64,000 nt of DNA from Rhodanobacteraceae bacterium (GCA_003142815.1 PLNP01000055.1:1-64000), one strand, 5' to 3'; positions 17,873 through 26,214 are shown, counted from the stretch's first letter. Translations and numbers: made by a program. The notes: generated from the letters alone by a model not told the origin.

Positions 17873-17959
17873 CATGGCGCTCAACCGGACCGCCTGCAAG
17901 CTACGCTTGCAGGTCTCCTCCGCCTTCGGCTCCGGCGGCCGGTTAGCTCCACGTTAGGC
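17867..17959 (+). other. attC: attC recombination site 2
   Basis: 93 bases from R'' GCATAAC to R' GTTAGGC. The L arms pair as CAACCGGACCGCC with GGCGGCCGGTTAG, and the apical part adds a perfect CCTGCAAG/CTTGCAGG hairpin. This is a long but well-formed attC; the inner hairpin is the variable terminal structure. Confidence 0.85.
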
Positions 17960-17975
17960 CACTCAGAAGCACGCC

Positions 17976-18365
17976 GTGAAGTTCTCTCCCGAAAAACTCC
18001 TTGCTCGCCGCCCTGTCTGGGAGGCGTTGTCAGATCTGTTCCTTGACACAGACGTCTCCCTCGCGAGAAGTTGGCGCGTGGAGGCTCTCGCCAAGTCTCC
18101 ATACTCAGTCGAGCAGTTGCAGTCAATCTTGGTTGAAGAGGTCTATCCGATCTGCAAGTACAACCTGTTCAGCATTGCTGGCGAGTGGGCAGGCTTTGAT
18201 CCAGAATGGCTGGAACGCAAGATACTTCGTCGCTTGGCGTCACCTCTTCGGGTTCTCCATGCAATCAATCTTGGCCGCCTCACCGTACACCTGTCTTCTG
18301 AGTGGCGAGCCACAAAGGCAGGCATCGTCGCCATCCGCCAAGGTGCATCGCCCAGAGTGGCCTAA
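17976..18365 (+). CDS. cassette 3 protein, DUF7079-like
   Basis: A 129-residue protein from a GTG start, opening 'KFSPEKLLARRPVWEALSDL' and continuing 'FLDTDV'. It has a mid-section with 'SILVEEVYPICKYNL' and 'GEWAGFDPEWLERKI'. These resemble the DUF7079 family of uncharacterised small soluble proteins, identified from memory. The TAA stop falls inside the R'' box GCCTAAC. Function is unknown. Confidence 0.65.
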   Translation: MKFSPEKLLARRPVWEALSDLFLDTDVSLARSWRVEALAKSPYSVEQLQSILVEEVYPICKYNLFSIAGEWAGFDPEWLERKILRRLASPLRVLHAINLGRLTVHLSSEWRATKAGIVAIRQGASPRVA

Positions 18366-18366
18366 C
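18360..18366 (+). other. truncated third attC (R'' box only)
   Basis: GCCTAAC at 18360-18366 matches the complement of cassette 3's own leading core GTTAGGC. The expected hairpin and next GTTRRRY box are absent; two 39-bp repeats start four bases later, so the array was cut here. Confidence 0.65.
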
Positions 18367-18369
18367 CAT

Positions 18370-18447
18370 TCCGTAAGAGATTTCCCGTCAATACCCGGTA
18401 CATGACGCTCCGTAAGAGATTTCCCGTCAATACCGGGTACATGGCGC
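18370..18447. repeat. two tandem 39-bp repeats
   Basis: Units at 18370-18408 and 18409-18447 differ at only two positions. Each contains TCCGTAAGAGATTTCCCGTC followed by a GTACCCGG-like core. They sit exactly at the broken right end of the cassette array, so they may be remnants of an element that truncated it. Confidence 0.8.
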
Positions 18448-18755
18448 TCTTGCCTTGAGCTTTGAGGCTTTCGCTGGTCATCGTATTGTCCACTTTGGTG
18501 CACTGTGCAATCAGTGCGATGCGGGTTCAACGATTGTCAGACTGCATTTCCGTAAACGGCCTTGTTGCACCGATTGTTCTGGTGCGGACCTGGGTATAAA
18601 CCGCGCCCGGAGACCTCATTCATTCATCGGTATCGCCGGTGTTCTGGGGATCAACCAGAACACGTTGTGGCGACCGGATAGTTAGTCAGGTTCTCTCTGG
18701 GTGGGTCTGACCCGTTGCTACCGCTTCGCTCTGACGGTGAAGGCAATCATGGGGC
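18448..18755. other. non-coding or decayed sequence
   Basis: No convincing gene in about 300 bases between the 39-bp repeats and the transposase remnant. A 76-codon plus-strand frame (18455-18685) lacks features of a real protein. The less GC-rich composition and short scattered repeats suggest mobile-element debris. Confidence 0.5.
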
Positions 18756-19028
18756 TCACATCGCTGTGAGGGCGGGTTGGGTGATTGAGCGCTTCGCCAT
18801 CGGGTGCGCCAGCGCAGCGCTCGGGTCGTAGTCCACGTCGTGGGCGAGCATCGCCCACAGCTGCCGCGCGTGTTTGTTGGCGATCGCCACCAGCAGCTTG
18901 CCGAACGGCATCCGGCACGCCAGTTGGGCGATCCAGACCTGCTCGGGCGTGGCCCTTTCCACGCTGACCGCTTTGGCTCGCTGCAGGCTGCTGCGTGCAC
19001 CTTGGGCTAAAAAAGGGGTCAGGTTCAT
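18756..19028 (-). pseudogene. C-terminal remnant of an IS110-type transposase
   Basis: A 90-codon frame reading 'QGARSSLQRAKAVSVER', then 'RMPFGKLLVAIANKHARQLW' and 'DYDPSAALAHP'. The 'AIANKHARQLWAML' block resembles the C-terminal region of IS110-family DEDD transposases. The N-terminal catalytic part is missing; upstream coding is replaced by the GGGGTCAGG element at 19015-19030, whose complement supplies the apparent ATG. It is a dead fragment. Confidence 0.6.
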
Positions 19029-19030
19029 TT
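19015..19030. repeat. left copy of 16-bp inverted element
   Basis: GGGGTCAGGTTCATTT, preceded by an A-run. Its perfect reverse complement lies at 20928-20943, so the pair brackets the class V aminotransferase gene. Similar GGGGTCAGGTTCATT motifs are, as I recall, frequent around transposase genes in Lysobacterales. Confidence 0.75.
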
Positions 19031-19363
19031 ACTTCGCTCAAGGTTCGCTGAGCGCTTCGTGCCACCGCCAACTGAGGCCGAGAGCGGCCAACCACTGGAA
19101 GACGGCAATGAACCCATTCGCGATCCTCTACGAGGATAGATTCACAAAGGGTGTCGCGTAAGATGGAGACCGATTTTCCCACCGCGTCGCACGGTACATC
19201 GCAAGCGCCGTCCGCCGCCGTGAAAAGTCTCGCAGCGCGTCACCCACAGAAATTCGGACACTCCCAGTTCTTTCAGCAGTTCCGAACCCAGGACTGAAAT
19301 GCTCTCCGAGCAACTCGTCATCTCCTGCCTCTCTCGCATTTCCACTATTCCCTGAGATCGCCG
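19031..19363. other. upstream region of aminotransferase gene, no supported gene
   Basis: About 330 bases. A 29-codon minus-strand stretch (about 19038-19125) looks protein-like but lacks a start, and may be decayed coding sequence. No clear promoter was identified before the aminotransferase. Confidence 0.4.
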
Positions 19364-20860
19364 ATGGATTCCCTCGAGCAGTACTTCGCCCCGTACCGCG
19401 CCAACACCGTGGGCCACGACCAGACATTCCGCTCGCCTTATGGCGAGCAGCGCATCGTCTACGCGGACTGGACCGCGAGCGGCCGCCTCTACCACCCCAT
19501 CGAGCGACTGCTGCTCGAGCGCTTCGGCCCGTACGTCGGAAACACCCACTCGGTGAGTAGCGAGACGGGCCGGGCGATGACGCTCGCATACCACGAGGCG
19601 CACTGCATCCTCAAGGCGCACGTGAACGCGGTCCCCGACGACCTGATCATTTCCACCGGCACCGGGATGACCGGCGTGGTCAACAAGTTCCAGCGCATCC
19701 TCGGGCTCAAGGCGCCGCAGGGGTTGCGTTACCTCGTCCATATCCCGGAGGCGCAGCGCCCGGTGGTGTTCGTCACGCACATGGAGCACCACTCCAACCA
19801 CACCTCATGGTACGAGACCATCGCCGACGTCGTTGTGATCCCGCCCGACCAGGGCGGCGGGGTAGACCTCGCGGCGCTTGAGGCGCTGCTTGACGAGTAT
19901 CGCGCGCGCGCGGTGAAGATCGGCAGCTTCACCGCCTGCTCCAACGTCACCGGCGTATTCTCTCCGTACCATGCGATGGCCCGGCTGATGCACCGCGCCG
20001 GCGGCGTGGCGTTCATCGACTTTGCCGCCTCGGCGCCGTACGCGAACATCGACATGCACCCGGCCGACCCCGAGGAATGGCTCGACGCGGTGCTCTGGTC
20101 GCCGCACAAGTTTCTCGGTGGGCCGGGGTCGTCGGGCGTGTTGATCTTCAACCGCAACCTCTATCGCAACACCGTTCCCGACGATTCCGGCGGCGGCACC
20201 GTGAACTGGACGAATCCGTGGGGGCAATACTCGTTCCTCGAGGACATCGAGGCCCGCGAGGACGCCGGTACACCGGGGTTCCTGCAGACGATCAAAGCCG
20301 CGTTGGCCGTGCAGCTCAAGAGTGAGATGGGTGTCGAGGCGATGCGCAAGCGCGAGGAGGCCATCGTCCCCTACGCGATGGACGCGCTACAGGCGATTCC
20401 CGGCGTGCGCATGCTCGCTCCCGCGCGGCGGCACCGGCTGCCGATACTGTCGTTCTACGTCGAGGGGATCCACTACAACCTGATCGTGCAGTTGCTCAAC
20501 GACCGCTTCGGCGTACAGGCACGCGGTGGCTGTTCGTGCGCGGGCACGTACGGGCACTACCTGCTGCACGTGGATCCGTCGCAGTCCAGGTCCATCACCG
20601 ACCGCATCGACCACGGCGATCTCTCGGAGAAGCCGGGTTGGGTGCGGCTCTCGTTCCACCCGAGCACGACGATGGCCGACATCGACCACTCGATCCGCGC
20701 GGTCGGGGAGATCGTGGAGAATGTCGGGGAGTGGGCGAAGGACTATGTGTACTCGCCAATCAGCAACGAGTTCGCGCGCCGAGCGGGCGACGACGGAGCG
20801 GCGCTTGCGCGCGTGAAAGGGTGGTTTGAACTGGGGGCGCTCGAGATCCGCGGCCGGTAA
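19364..20860 (+). CDS. PLP-dependent class V aminotransferase
   Basis: A 498-residue fold-type I enzyme. 'FIDFAASAPY' gives the PLP-pairing Asp219 and 'LWSPHKFLGGPGSSG' the Schiff-base Lys249; 'VTHMEHHSNHTSW' is typical of the cysteine desulfurase/isopenicillin epimerase branch. The late 'RGGCSCAGTYGHYLL' includes Cys residues near where SufS-type enzymes carry the active Cys. It is longer than SufS and lacks Fe-S neighbours, so the substrate is open. The gene lies between a 16-bp inverted element pair, next to a transposase fragment and a truncated phnA, which suggests acquisition as a unit. Confidence 0.85.
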   Translation: MDSLEQYFAPYRANTVGHDQTFRSPYGEQRIVYADWTASGRLYHPIERLLLERFGPYVGNTHSVSSETGRAMTLAYHEAHCILKAHVNAVPDDLIISTGTGMTGVVNKFQRILGLKAPQGLRYLVHIPEAQRPVVFVTHMEHHSNHTSWYETIADVVVIPPDQGGGVDLAALEALLDEYRARAVKIGSFTACSNVTGVFSPYHAMARLMHRAGGVAFIDFAASAPYANIDMHPADPEEWLDAVLWSPHKFLGGPGSSGVLIFNRNLYRNTVPDDSGGGTVNWTNPWGQYSFLEDIEAREDAGTPGFLQTIKAALAVQLKSEMGVEAMRKREEAIVPYAMDALQAIPGVRMLAPARRHRLPILSFYVEGIHYNLIVQLLNDRFGVQARGGCSCAGTYGHYLLHVDPSQSRSITDRIDHGDLSEKPGWVRLSFHPSTTMADIDHSIRAVGEIVENVGEWAKDYVYSPISNEFARRAGDDGAALARVKGWFELGALEIRGR

Positions 20861-20927
20861 TGGGCGGCAGGGACCTCACTTCGCGTCCTTCGCCGTTGCC
20901 GGATGCGCGGAATCGGGGATGCGGGAA

Positions 20928-20943
20928 AAATGAACCTGACCCC
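20928..20943. repeat. right copy of 16-bp inverted element
   Basis: AAATGAACCTGACCCC, perfect reverse complement of 19015-19030. The truncated phnA begins 14 bases further on, so the element or its insertion may have removed the phnA 5' end. Confidence 0.75.
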
Positions 20944-20957
20944 ATTATTCCGGCACG

Positions 20958-21122
20958 ATGCACAAGGCAAAGGATCTGAAGGTGAAGAGCACGTCGGTGA
21001 CGCTGAAGCGCGGCACGGTGATCAAGAACATCCGTCTCACCGATGATGAAGAGCAGATCGAGTGCAATGCGGACAAGGTCAAGGGGCTCGTGCTCAAGAC
21101 CTGTTTCCTGAAGAAAGTTTGA
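20958..21122 (+). pseudogene. N-terminally truncated PhnA/YjdM-like gene
   Basis: A 54-codon frame beginning 'HKAKDLKVKSTSVTLKRGT' and ending 'GLVLKTCFLKKV', which matches the C-terminal SH3-like half of PhnA (YjdM) proteins. Full proteins carry about 18 or more residues ahead of 'DLKVK', plus a zinc ribbon in longer forms. An ATG is present, so a short product is possible. The break lies next to the GGGGTCAGG element. Confidence 0.7.
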
Positions 21123-21165
21123 GAAGCCTGACGACACACGGCTGACGGGAGCCACGTGGGATCGC

Positions 21166-21216
21166 GCTTGCAGCGCTCCTACAACAGCGTTTTTCCTGTA
21201 GGAGCAGCGCAGCGGC
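21166..21216. repeat. extragenic inverted repeat (TGTAGGAGC family)
   Basis: CGCTCCTACA and TGTAGGAGC face each other around 'acagcgtttttcc'. The same kind of motif (gtgggagcggcg) appears near 28740. It separates phnA' from the convergent gene and might act as a bidirectional terminator. Confidence 0.5.
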
Positions 21217-21249
21217 GACCGGAGCGATCAAGATTTGTCCAAGCCGTCG

Positions 21250-22470
21250 CTACGACTTGGCGAATGGCTTGCGCAGCTTCTTCAGCAGCGATGGCGACGG
21301 TTTTGGCGGTTGTCGGTCGTCGCGGCGCGGGCGCGGTTGCCACTCGATCAGGCCGACGGCGTCGCAGGCGTTGACGAGATCGAACACGTCGGCCATCGGC
21401 GCGCCGCTGGCAGCAGCGATCTCGTGGAGTCGCATCGGTTGCAGCATCGCGGACGCGATGCGGAAATACTTGCTGAGTTCGGGGTCGATCTCGAGCCGGT
21501 GCTTGAGCCGATACGTGCCACCGGGGTCCAGATGCGCCGCGAGGTGGCCGCCGGAGTGCAGCAGGACATCCAGCCAGAGCAGGCGCGCGTACGGCAGCGG
21601 CGGCTGTGTCGCGCACAGTTCGGCCAGTTCCGCGCTGGTCAGCGGCTGCCAGTCGCAGAGGCGCCAATGCTGGCGGCAATACGGTCCCAGCGCGCCAAGC
21701 TCGACCGGCGCGTGCGCGACCTTGTGCTTGGGATCGAGGACGAGCGACGGCATGCCCGGCAATGCGTAACGCGCGGCGCCGTGCAGCAGATCGCCTTCGA
21801 GATACGCGCGCAGACCATATGGCGTGGTGTCGGCGAGCATCGCGGCCCGCGTCGCGTAGTGGCGGGTCGGGGCCGCGCTGGCGGGTGTGGCCGATGGCGC
21901 TGCCGCGTCTTGCGGAACGTCGCCGAGGCTGGAAACCGAGGGTGCATCGGCAGCCGGGGCAGCGACCGGCTGTGGCGTCCACTCTTGCGCGGTGCGCAGC
22001 TCGGCCGGTTGCGGGCGCAGCAAGTCGTCGAGTCCGGGCACGACATTCGCGTGACCGGCCGTCGTGTCGACGCCCGCCCGGGTCCCGTCGGGCCCCTCGT
22101 CACCGAGGTCGCGGGTATAGAAGTCCGCGGTGTTCGATTCGATTTCTGGATCGCGCGCGAACGCACTCGCCGCCTGGTTCAGCACCGCGATGACGTTGGC
22201 AAGCCGCAATGGGCGGCGCAGGACGAGTTCGGCCCTCTCGACCGGGTTGTCGGAGAAGATCGCGCAGCGTATGCCGGCGCCCTGCGCGCGCGTGCGCGCC
22301 ATCTGGCCCGCGAATGAACGTGGGTCGACCACGACCAGATCCGCGTCGCTCTCGTCGCCCCAGCGCCAGCGGTGATCGAGGTCGGGCGCGCCCTTGCGCA
22401 GCAACAGGCGAAGATGTGCGGCTTCCTCATCGGGTATGCCGATGATCGCGATGGTCTTGGCGCCGCTCAC
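21250..22470 (-). CDS. conserved hypothetical protein, two-domain
   Basis: About 406 residues. Residues 1-110 look like a receiver- or Rossmann-like alpha/beta domain ('KTIAIIGIPDEEAAHLRLLL', 'DADLVVVDPRSF', 'RCAIFSDNP') without a clear phosphoacceptor. A Pro/Ala-rich linker follows, then a C-terminal helical domain with 'YRLKHRLEIDPELSKYF', 'LHEIAAASGAPMADVFDLVN' (winged-helix-like) and a basic tail. I do not recognise the family; a link to regulation is a guess. GTG 22470 was preferred because of GAGGGAG upstream; GTG 22506 is the alternative. Confidence 0.6.
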   Translation of the reverse strand: MSGAKTIAIIGIPDEEAAHLRLLLRKGAPDLDHRWRWGDESDADLVVVDPRSFAGQMARTRAQGAGIRCAIFSDNPVERAELVLRRPLRLANVIAVLNQAASAFARDPEIESNTADFYTRDLGDEGPDGTRAGVDTTAGHANVVPGLDDLLRPQPAELRTAQEWTPQPVAAPAADAPSVSSLGDVPQDAAAPSATPASAAPTRHYATRAAMLADTTPYGLRAYLEGDLLHGAARYALPGMPSLVLDPKHKVAHAPVELGALGPYCRQHWRLCDWQPLTSAELAELCATQPPLPYARLLWLDVLLHSGGHLAAHLDPGGTYRLKHRLEIDPELSKYFRIASAMLQPMRLHEIAAASGAPMADVFDLVNACDAVGLIEWQPRPRRDDRQPPKPSPSLLKKLRKPFAKS

Positions 22471-22653
22471 GACAGTCTGGACTCCCTCGCGGCACGAGCG
22501 TGCCACCGCTTGCTAAGTTGACTTGGAGAAGAGCATACGCCAACACGGGAAGCATCAACGCAACAATCGCGTCTGTTCCCGCTCCGGGCTACGGAGTTGA
22601 ACGCAACACCGTCACAGCAGAGGGGCGCCTGTCAGATGCGCGATGCAACGCGA

Positions 22654-23178
22654 TCAGGGCCGGACCGCTTTCGCGTTGACCACCTGTTTTTTCCGCGCAG
22701 CCGGACGCGGCGCACGCGTGGGCTTGAGCAACGTGCCGGTGCAACGCGGTGCGCCGCAGCGACACGCCCAAATTGCTTTCAGGCGCGGGGTCAGGCGTTC
22801 TTCGAGCACGATGCCGTAATCGTAGGTGAGCTCCTCGCCGGCGCGCAGCGGGTGCAGCGTTTCGATCAATACGCGATCCTTGCGCGGGTCGCCGCCGGCG
22901 TTCTCTTCGAGCAGCGCGCGGCAGTTCGGCTTGCAGCTGTGGTTGATCCAACGCGCGATGTTGCCTTCGCTCTTTGCATCGATCACGTACTTGTCGTTCA
23001 GCGTGAACAGGAACGTGTGGCCGCTGTCGCTGGTGTTCGCGTACAGACGGTCGGCCTGTGCGTGGGTCAAGCGCTTGCCACGGTATTCGATGAGTTCGGT
23101 CCTGGCTGGAATGTCGATGAGGGCGAAAACGCCGTTGCCGTGGATCGGCGAGCGGCGTGCGGCGATGCGTTTTGGCAT
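22654..23178 (-). CDS. SET-domain lysine methyltransferase-like protein
   Basis: A 174-residue protein with a complete SET domain: 'RRSPIHGNGVFAL' (SAM-binding GxG), 'GNIARWINHSCKPNC' (pseudoknot) and 'GEELTYDYG' (catalytic Tyr). A Cys-rich post-SET motif 'WACRCGAPRCTG' follows. SET enzymes methylate protein lysines with SAM. The basic C-terminal tail could bind nucleic acid. ATG 23178 begins the family N-terminus. It is divergent from the RNase T2 gene, with 135 bases between the starts. Confidence 0.9.
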   Translation of the reverse strand: MPKRIAARRSPIHGNGVFALIDIPARTELIEYRGKRLTHAQADRLYANTSDSGHTFLFTLNDKYVIDAKSEGNIARWINHSCKPNCRALLEENAGGDPRKDRVLIETLHPLRAGEELTYDYGIVLEERLTPRLKAIWACRCGAPRCTGTLLKPTRAPRPAARKKQVVNAKAVRP

Positions 23179-23312
23179 GGCGAAACAGCACTGGGGAATC
23201 GGGTCGCGCATCATATCGCGTTCGGCACGCACGACCGCAGCCACGCCGCGTGCTTTGCAATCTGCTAATTTGCGCTGGCGCGAATGCCGCGCGGAATATC
23301 GACGAGCCTGCC

Positions 23313-23993
23313 ATGTCGCGTTTGCGCCCCGCCCTCATCATCGCCGCAGTTGTTGCGATCTGTTTTGCCAATGCCGCGCTGGCGCGGCACTCGCACTCGG
23401 ACAAGACGCGTTCCGCCGATACCAGCGCTGTCGGCCAATACGACTACTACCTGATGGCGTTGTCGTGGTCGCCCACGTTCTGCGAGACGCATCCGGACGA
23501 AGAAGAGCAATGCGGCCACAAGGGCTATGGTTTCGTGCTGCATGGCCTGTGGCCGCAGTACGAAAACGGCGGCGGTCCGCAGCGCTGCGCGAGCGCTACC
23601 GAGCCGGACCGCAAGACCGTCGCCGAGGCACTCGCGTTCATGCCGAGCAAACGCCTGATCAATCATGAGTGGCACACACACGGTGCGTGCACCGGCCTCG
23701 ATCCCGCGGGCTACTTCAATCTTGCCGATCGCGCGTTCGCGTCGCTGCACGTTCCGCCCGAATTGAACGCACCGCACAGCGGTCTGCAGATGCGCGCCGA
23801 CGATCTGCGCAGTGCGCTGAAACGCGCCAATCCCGAGCTGCGCGACGACATGATGAGTCTGCATTGCAGCCAGGGCGAACTCGTCGAGCTGCGCGTCTGC
23901 CTCGACAAGAATCTTGCGCTGCGCAGCTGCGGCAAACGTATGCGCACCGGCTGCCCGGTGGCGGCGCCTTTCAGCGTTCCGGCTGCGAACTAG
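23313..23993 (+). CDS. secreted/periplasmic RNase T2 family protein
   Basis: A 226-residue protein with a signal peptide (cleavage near Ala24). The two catalytic segments are 'GFVLHGLWPQ' (His77) and 'HEWHTHGACTG' (His118, Glu119, His123). Family enzymes cut RNA via 2',3'-cyclic phosphates, as E. coli RNase I does in the periplasm. Several Cys residues suggest disulfides, consistent with export. The start at 23313 gives a proper signal peptide; the frame extends upstream through Arg-rich unlikely sequence. Confidence 0.92.
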   Translation: MSRLRPALIIAAVVAICFANAALARHSHSDKTRSADTSAVGQYDYYLMALSWSPTFCETHPDEEEQCGHKGYGFVLHGLWPQYENGGGPQRCASATEPDRKTVAEALAFMPSKRLINHEWHTHGACTGLDPAGYFNLADRAFASLHVPPELNAPHSGLQMRADDLRSALKRANPELRDDMMSLHCSQGELVELRVCLDKNLALRSCGKRMRTGCPVAAPFSVPAAN

Positions 23994-24087
23994 GCTTCAG
24001 TGAAAACTTGGGGCAGCGCGCCAGGAAGGAATCTGGTGCGCTGCCCGTGACGGCTGGCATCGGCGGCACGTTTTCGCGTCGGCGCTA

Positions 24088-26214
24088 TCAGTGACTGCCG
24101 AATATGTAGAGCATGCTCAACCAATAGGACCGTGCCGGCAAAAGATAGAACTGCTCGATACCGCGCTCACTGCCAGCAACTGCATCGCGGCGGTCGCTCA
24201 GGTTGTAGCCATCCAGTCGCACTTCCCAGGCAGCACGGCGGTAGCCGATTCCTGCGTCGAGTGTCGCGTAGGCACCCGCACGAGCAGTGTCGCGCCGGTC
24301 AAGGTAATGCGCGCCGTTGTAGGCGGCCACACCGTAGGCTCGAAAACCTTCGGCAGGTGCATACATCAAGCCCACGCTGCCGAGATGCTGCGGAGACAGT
24401 TCGAGCAGGTTGCCCTTGAGCTGCACTGGCGTACCGCCGAACAGCTGCACATAGTCGCCGAAGCGGGCGTCGTGGTACGCATAGGTACCGACCAAGCTGA
24501 GGTCGTCCGCCAACCGGTAGCGTCCGTCCAGCTCAACGCCCTTGAAGCGTTCCTTGCCGGCATTGGTGAGACTGGGCAGGCCGTTCACGGCTTGCGCCAC
24601 GACAAGGTTGTTGAAGTCCATGTGGAATACAGACAGGTCCCACTCCAGGCGACCGTCGAAGTGCCGACCCTTGAGGCCGGCTTCCGCACTACGGGCGGTT
24701 TCCGGTTGCAGGATGCCGCCTTCCGATTCCGGACCAAAGTCGATCACGGCCGGCTTGAAGGTGTTGCGGTAGTTCGCATAGGCCATGACATAGTCGCGGC
24801 CGTCCTGCCAGAATCGGTAACTGGTGCCTAGCGCGCCCGCCCAGCGGCTGTCGCTGCGCTGCTCGGATCCATTCTGGTCCTGGACTGGCGTCGGCCCGGT
24901 GTTGTCGATATGGCTGGCATCACGCACTTCGTGCGTGTGATTGAAGCGCACACCAGCCTCGACCCGCCACGCATCAGTCAGTGCGTAATTCAGTTCCGTA
25001 TACAAACCAGCGAAATTGCGCGTGTCGCCGACATGCGTATATTCGTCGATGTGGAGCGATTGCCAATCGGGCGCGTTGCTTCCATTGGGGAGCACCGGAT
25101 ACTCGAAGTTGCCGCTGTGCTGCGAGCCCTTGCCATACAGATAATCGAGGCCCCAGACGAGGGTAACCTGCGGCGAGAGCTCGGTAGCGATATGGCTGTC
25201 GAAATACACATCTGTTTTGTGTACGCCCTGCTGGAAGCCATCGGCATTATGCGTCACGCCATCGTCTGCAAAGCCCTCGCGAAGAAAGCCGCGCACATTG
25301 CTGTCGTTGGTGGCAGCAACCGCGAGCCGGGTACTCCACTCGCCCAGGCTCGTCGACATCACATAGCCGAGCGCAAGCTGGGTGCGATTCTCATCGTTCT
25401 TCGCGCCGCGCGGATTGTCGTTGGCGTCCAGCGGTACCCGCGGCGACAACACGCCATTCTCGACCGGGTGCGGACTGGCCGGATCCTGGCGTACCAACGT
25501 GGCATCAAAATCGAGACTCAACTCGCCGCCGCCGACATTGCCCGCGCCGCGGTACAGCAGATGCGCGCGATCAAAGCCTGTACGGTCACCAGTTAGCTCG
25601 CGTTTCTCGCCGTCGAACAATAAAGATTGCCGCCACGACGCGTTGTTGTCAGACAGCGGGAGGGCAAGCGCTAAGCGCGCACTCCCGCGACTACCAATTC
25701 CCATCTCGACACGCGCCGGACCCTGCCCGGCGGCATAGTGGATCACGTGGATCACGCCGACGAAACTCGTGGCTCCGTAGCTGACCGGCGCCGCGCCCTT
25801 GAGCACCTCGATGCGCTCGACATTGGCGAGGTCGAGGCTGGCGAGCGCCGGTGTGAAAGCGCCACCGGAGGGCACCCCATCGACCACCAGCAGGAAGGCA
25901 TCGAATTCGCGCAGACCCCACAAAGCCGGTACCGCCGAAGCCGGGCCGGCGTCGCCGCCTGGCGCGATGACGACGCCTGCAACCAGCGCCAATGCAGTAC
26001 GCAGATCGTTGGCGCCACGCTCGCGCAGCTCATCACCACTGATCACGGTGACGTTCGCAGCGACGTCACTCAGCGCAATGGGAATCTTCGAGGTGGTGAC
26101 CTCGACCGGCGCGAGCGTCTGCGCATCCTGCGCGCAGGCAAACGCGGAAACAGCAGAGAACGCAACGGCAACGGCCACGCTGATGGCGCGCCTGCGCAGC
26201 GAGATGGATAGCAT
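24088..26214 (-). CDS. TonB-dependent outer-membrane receptor
   Basis: A 708-residue protein with a signal peptide ending 'AFACAQ'. The plug (about 40-165) shows 'PVEVTTSKIPIALSDVAAN', 'VVDGVPSGGAF' and 'LANVERIEVLKGAAPVSYG'. The 22-strand barrel follows, ending in 'YWLSMLYIFGSH', a slightly non-canonical end because His replaces the usual aromatic. A strong AGGGGA site precedes ATG 26214. Ligand unknown; siderophore or cobalamin are the usual cases. Its neighbour, oriented divergently, is a two-component system that might regulate it. Confidence 0.93.
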   Translation of the reverse strand: MLSISLRRRAISVAVAVAFSAVSAFACAQDAQTLAPVEVTTSKIPIALSDVAANVTVISGDELRERGANDLRTALALVAGVVIAPGGDAGPASAVPALWGLREFDAFLLVVDGVPSGGAFTPALASLDLANVERIEVLKGAAPVSYGATSFVGVIHVIHYAAGQGPARVEMGIGSRGSARLALALPLSDNNASWRQSLLFDGEKRELTGDRTGFDRAHLLYRGAGNVGGGELSLDFDATLVRQDPASPHPVENGVLSPRVPLDANDNPRGAKNDENRTQLALGYVMSTSLGEWSTRLAVAATNDSNVRGFLREGFADDGVTHNADGFQQGVHKTDVYFDSHIATELSPQVTLVWGLDYLYGKGSQHSGNFEYPVLPNGSNAPDWQSLHIDEYTHVGDTRNFAGLYTELNYALTDAWRVEAGVRFNHTHEVRDASHIDNTGPTPVQDQNGSEQRSDSRWAGALGTSYRFWQDGRDYVMAYANYRNTFKPAVIDFGPESEGGILQPETARSAEAGLKGRHFDGRLEWDLSVFHMDFNNLVVAQAVNGLPSLTNAGKERFKGVELDGRYRLADDLSLVGTYAYHDARFGDYVQLFGGTPVQLKGNLLELSPQHLGSVGLMYAPAEGFRAYGVAAYNGAHYLDRRDTARAGAYATLDAGIGYRRAAWEVRLDGYNLSDRRDAVAGSERGIEQFYLLPARSYWLSMLYIFGSH

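Larger units (their letters stand above)
17203..18366 (+). mobile_element. integron gene-cassette array without integrase (CALIN-like)
   Basis: Three cassettes lie head to tail on the plus strand: 17203-17519, 17520-17953 and 17954 to about 18366. Each begins with the GTTRRRY-type core (GTTAGAC, GTTATGC, GTTAGGC). Each ends with an R'' box that is the exact reverse complement of its own starting core (GTCTAAC, GCATAAC, GCCTAAC), as expected of cassettes inserted by an integron integrase. Two attC sites are complete and the third is cut after R''. No intI gene or attI site occurs in the window. Base composition is visibly less GC-rich than flanking genes. Confidence 0.85.

Noticed and set aside
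18370-18447. Possible minimal CRISPR array
   Set aside because: The 39-bp units are contiguous with no spacer between them, so these are tandem repeats, not repeat-spacer units; no cas genes nearby.
18455-18685. 76-codon plus-strand frame in the element debris
   Set aside because: No ribosome-binding site, no domain, composition like non-coding sequence.
19038-19125. Protein-like minus-strand stretch without start codon
   Set aside because: Only 29 codons between stops; could be chance or decayed sequence, so not called a gene.
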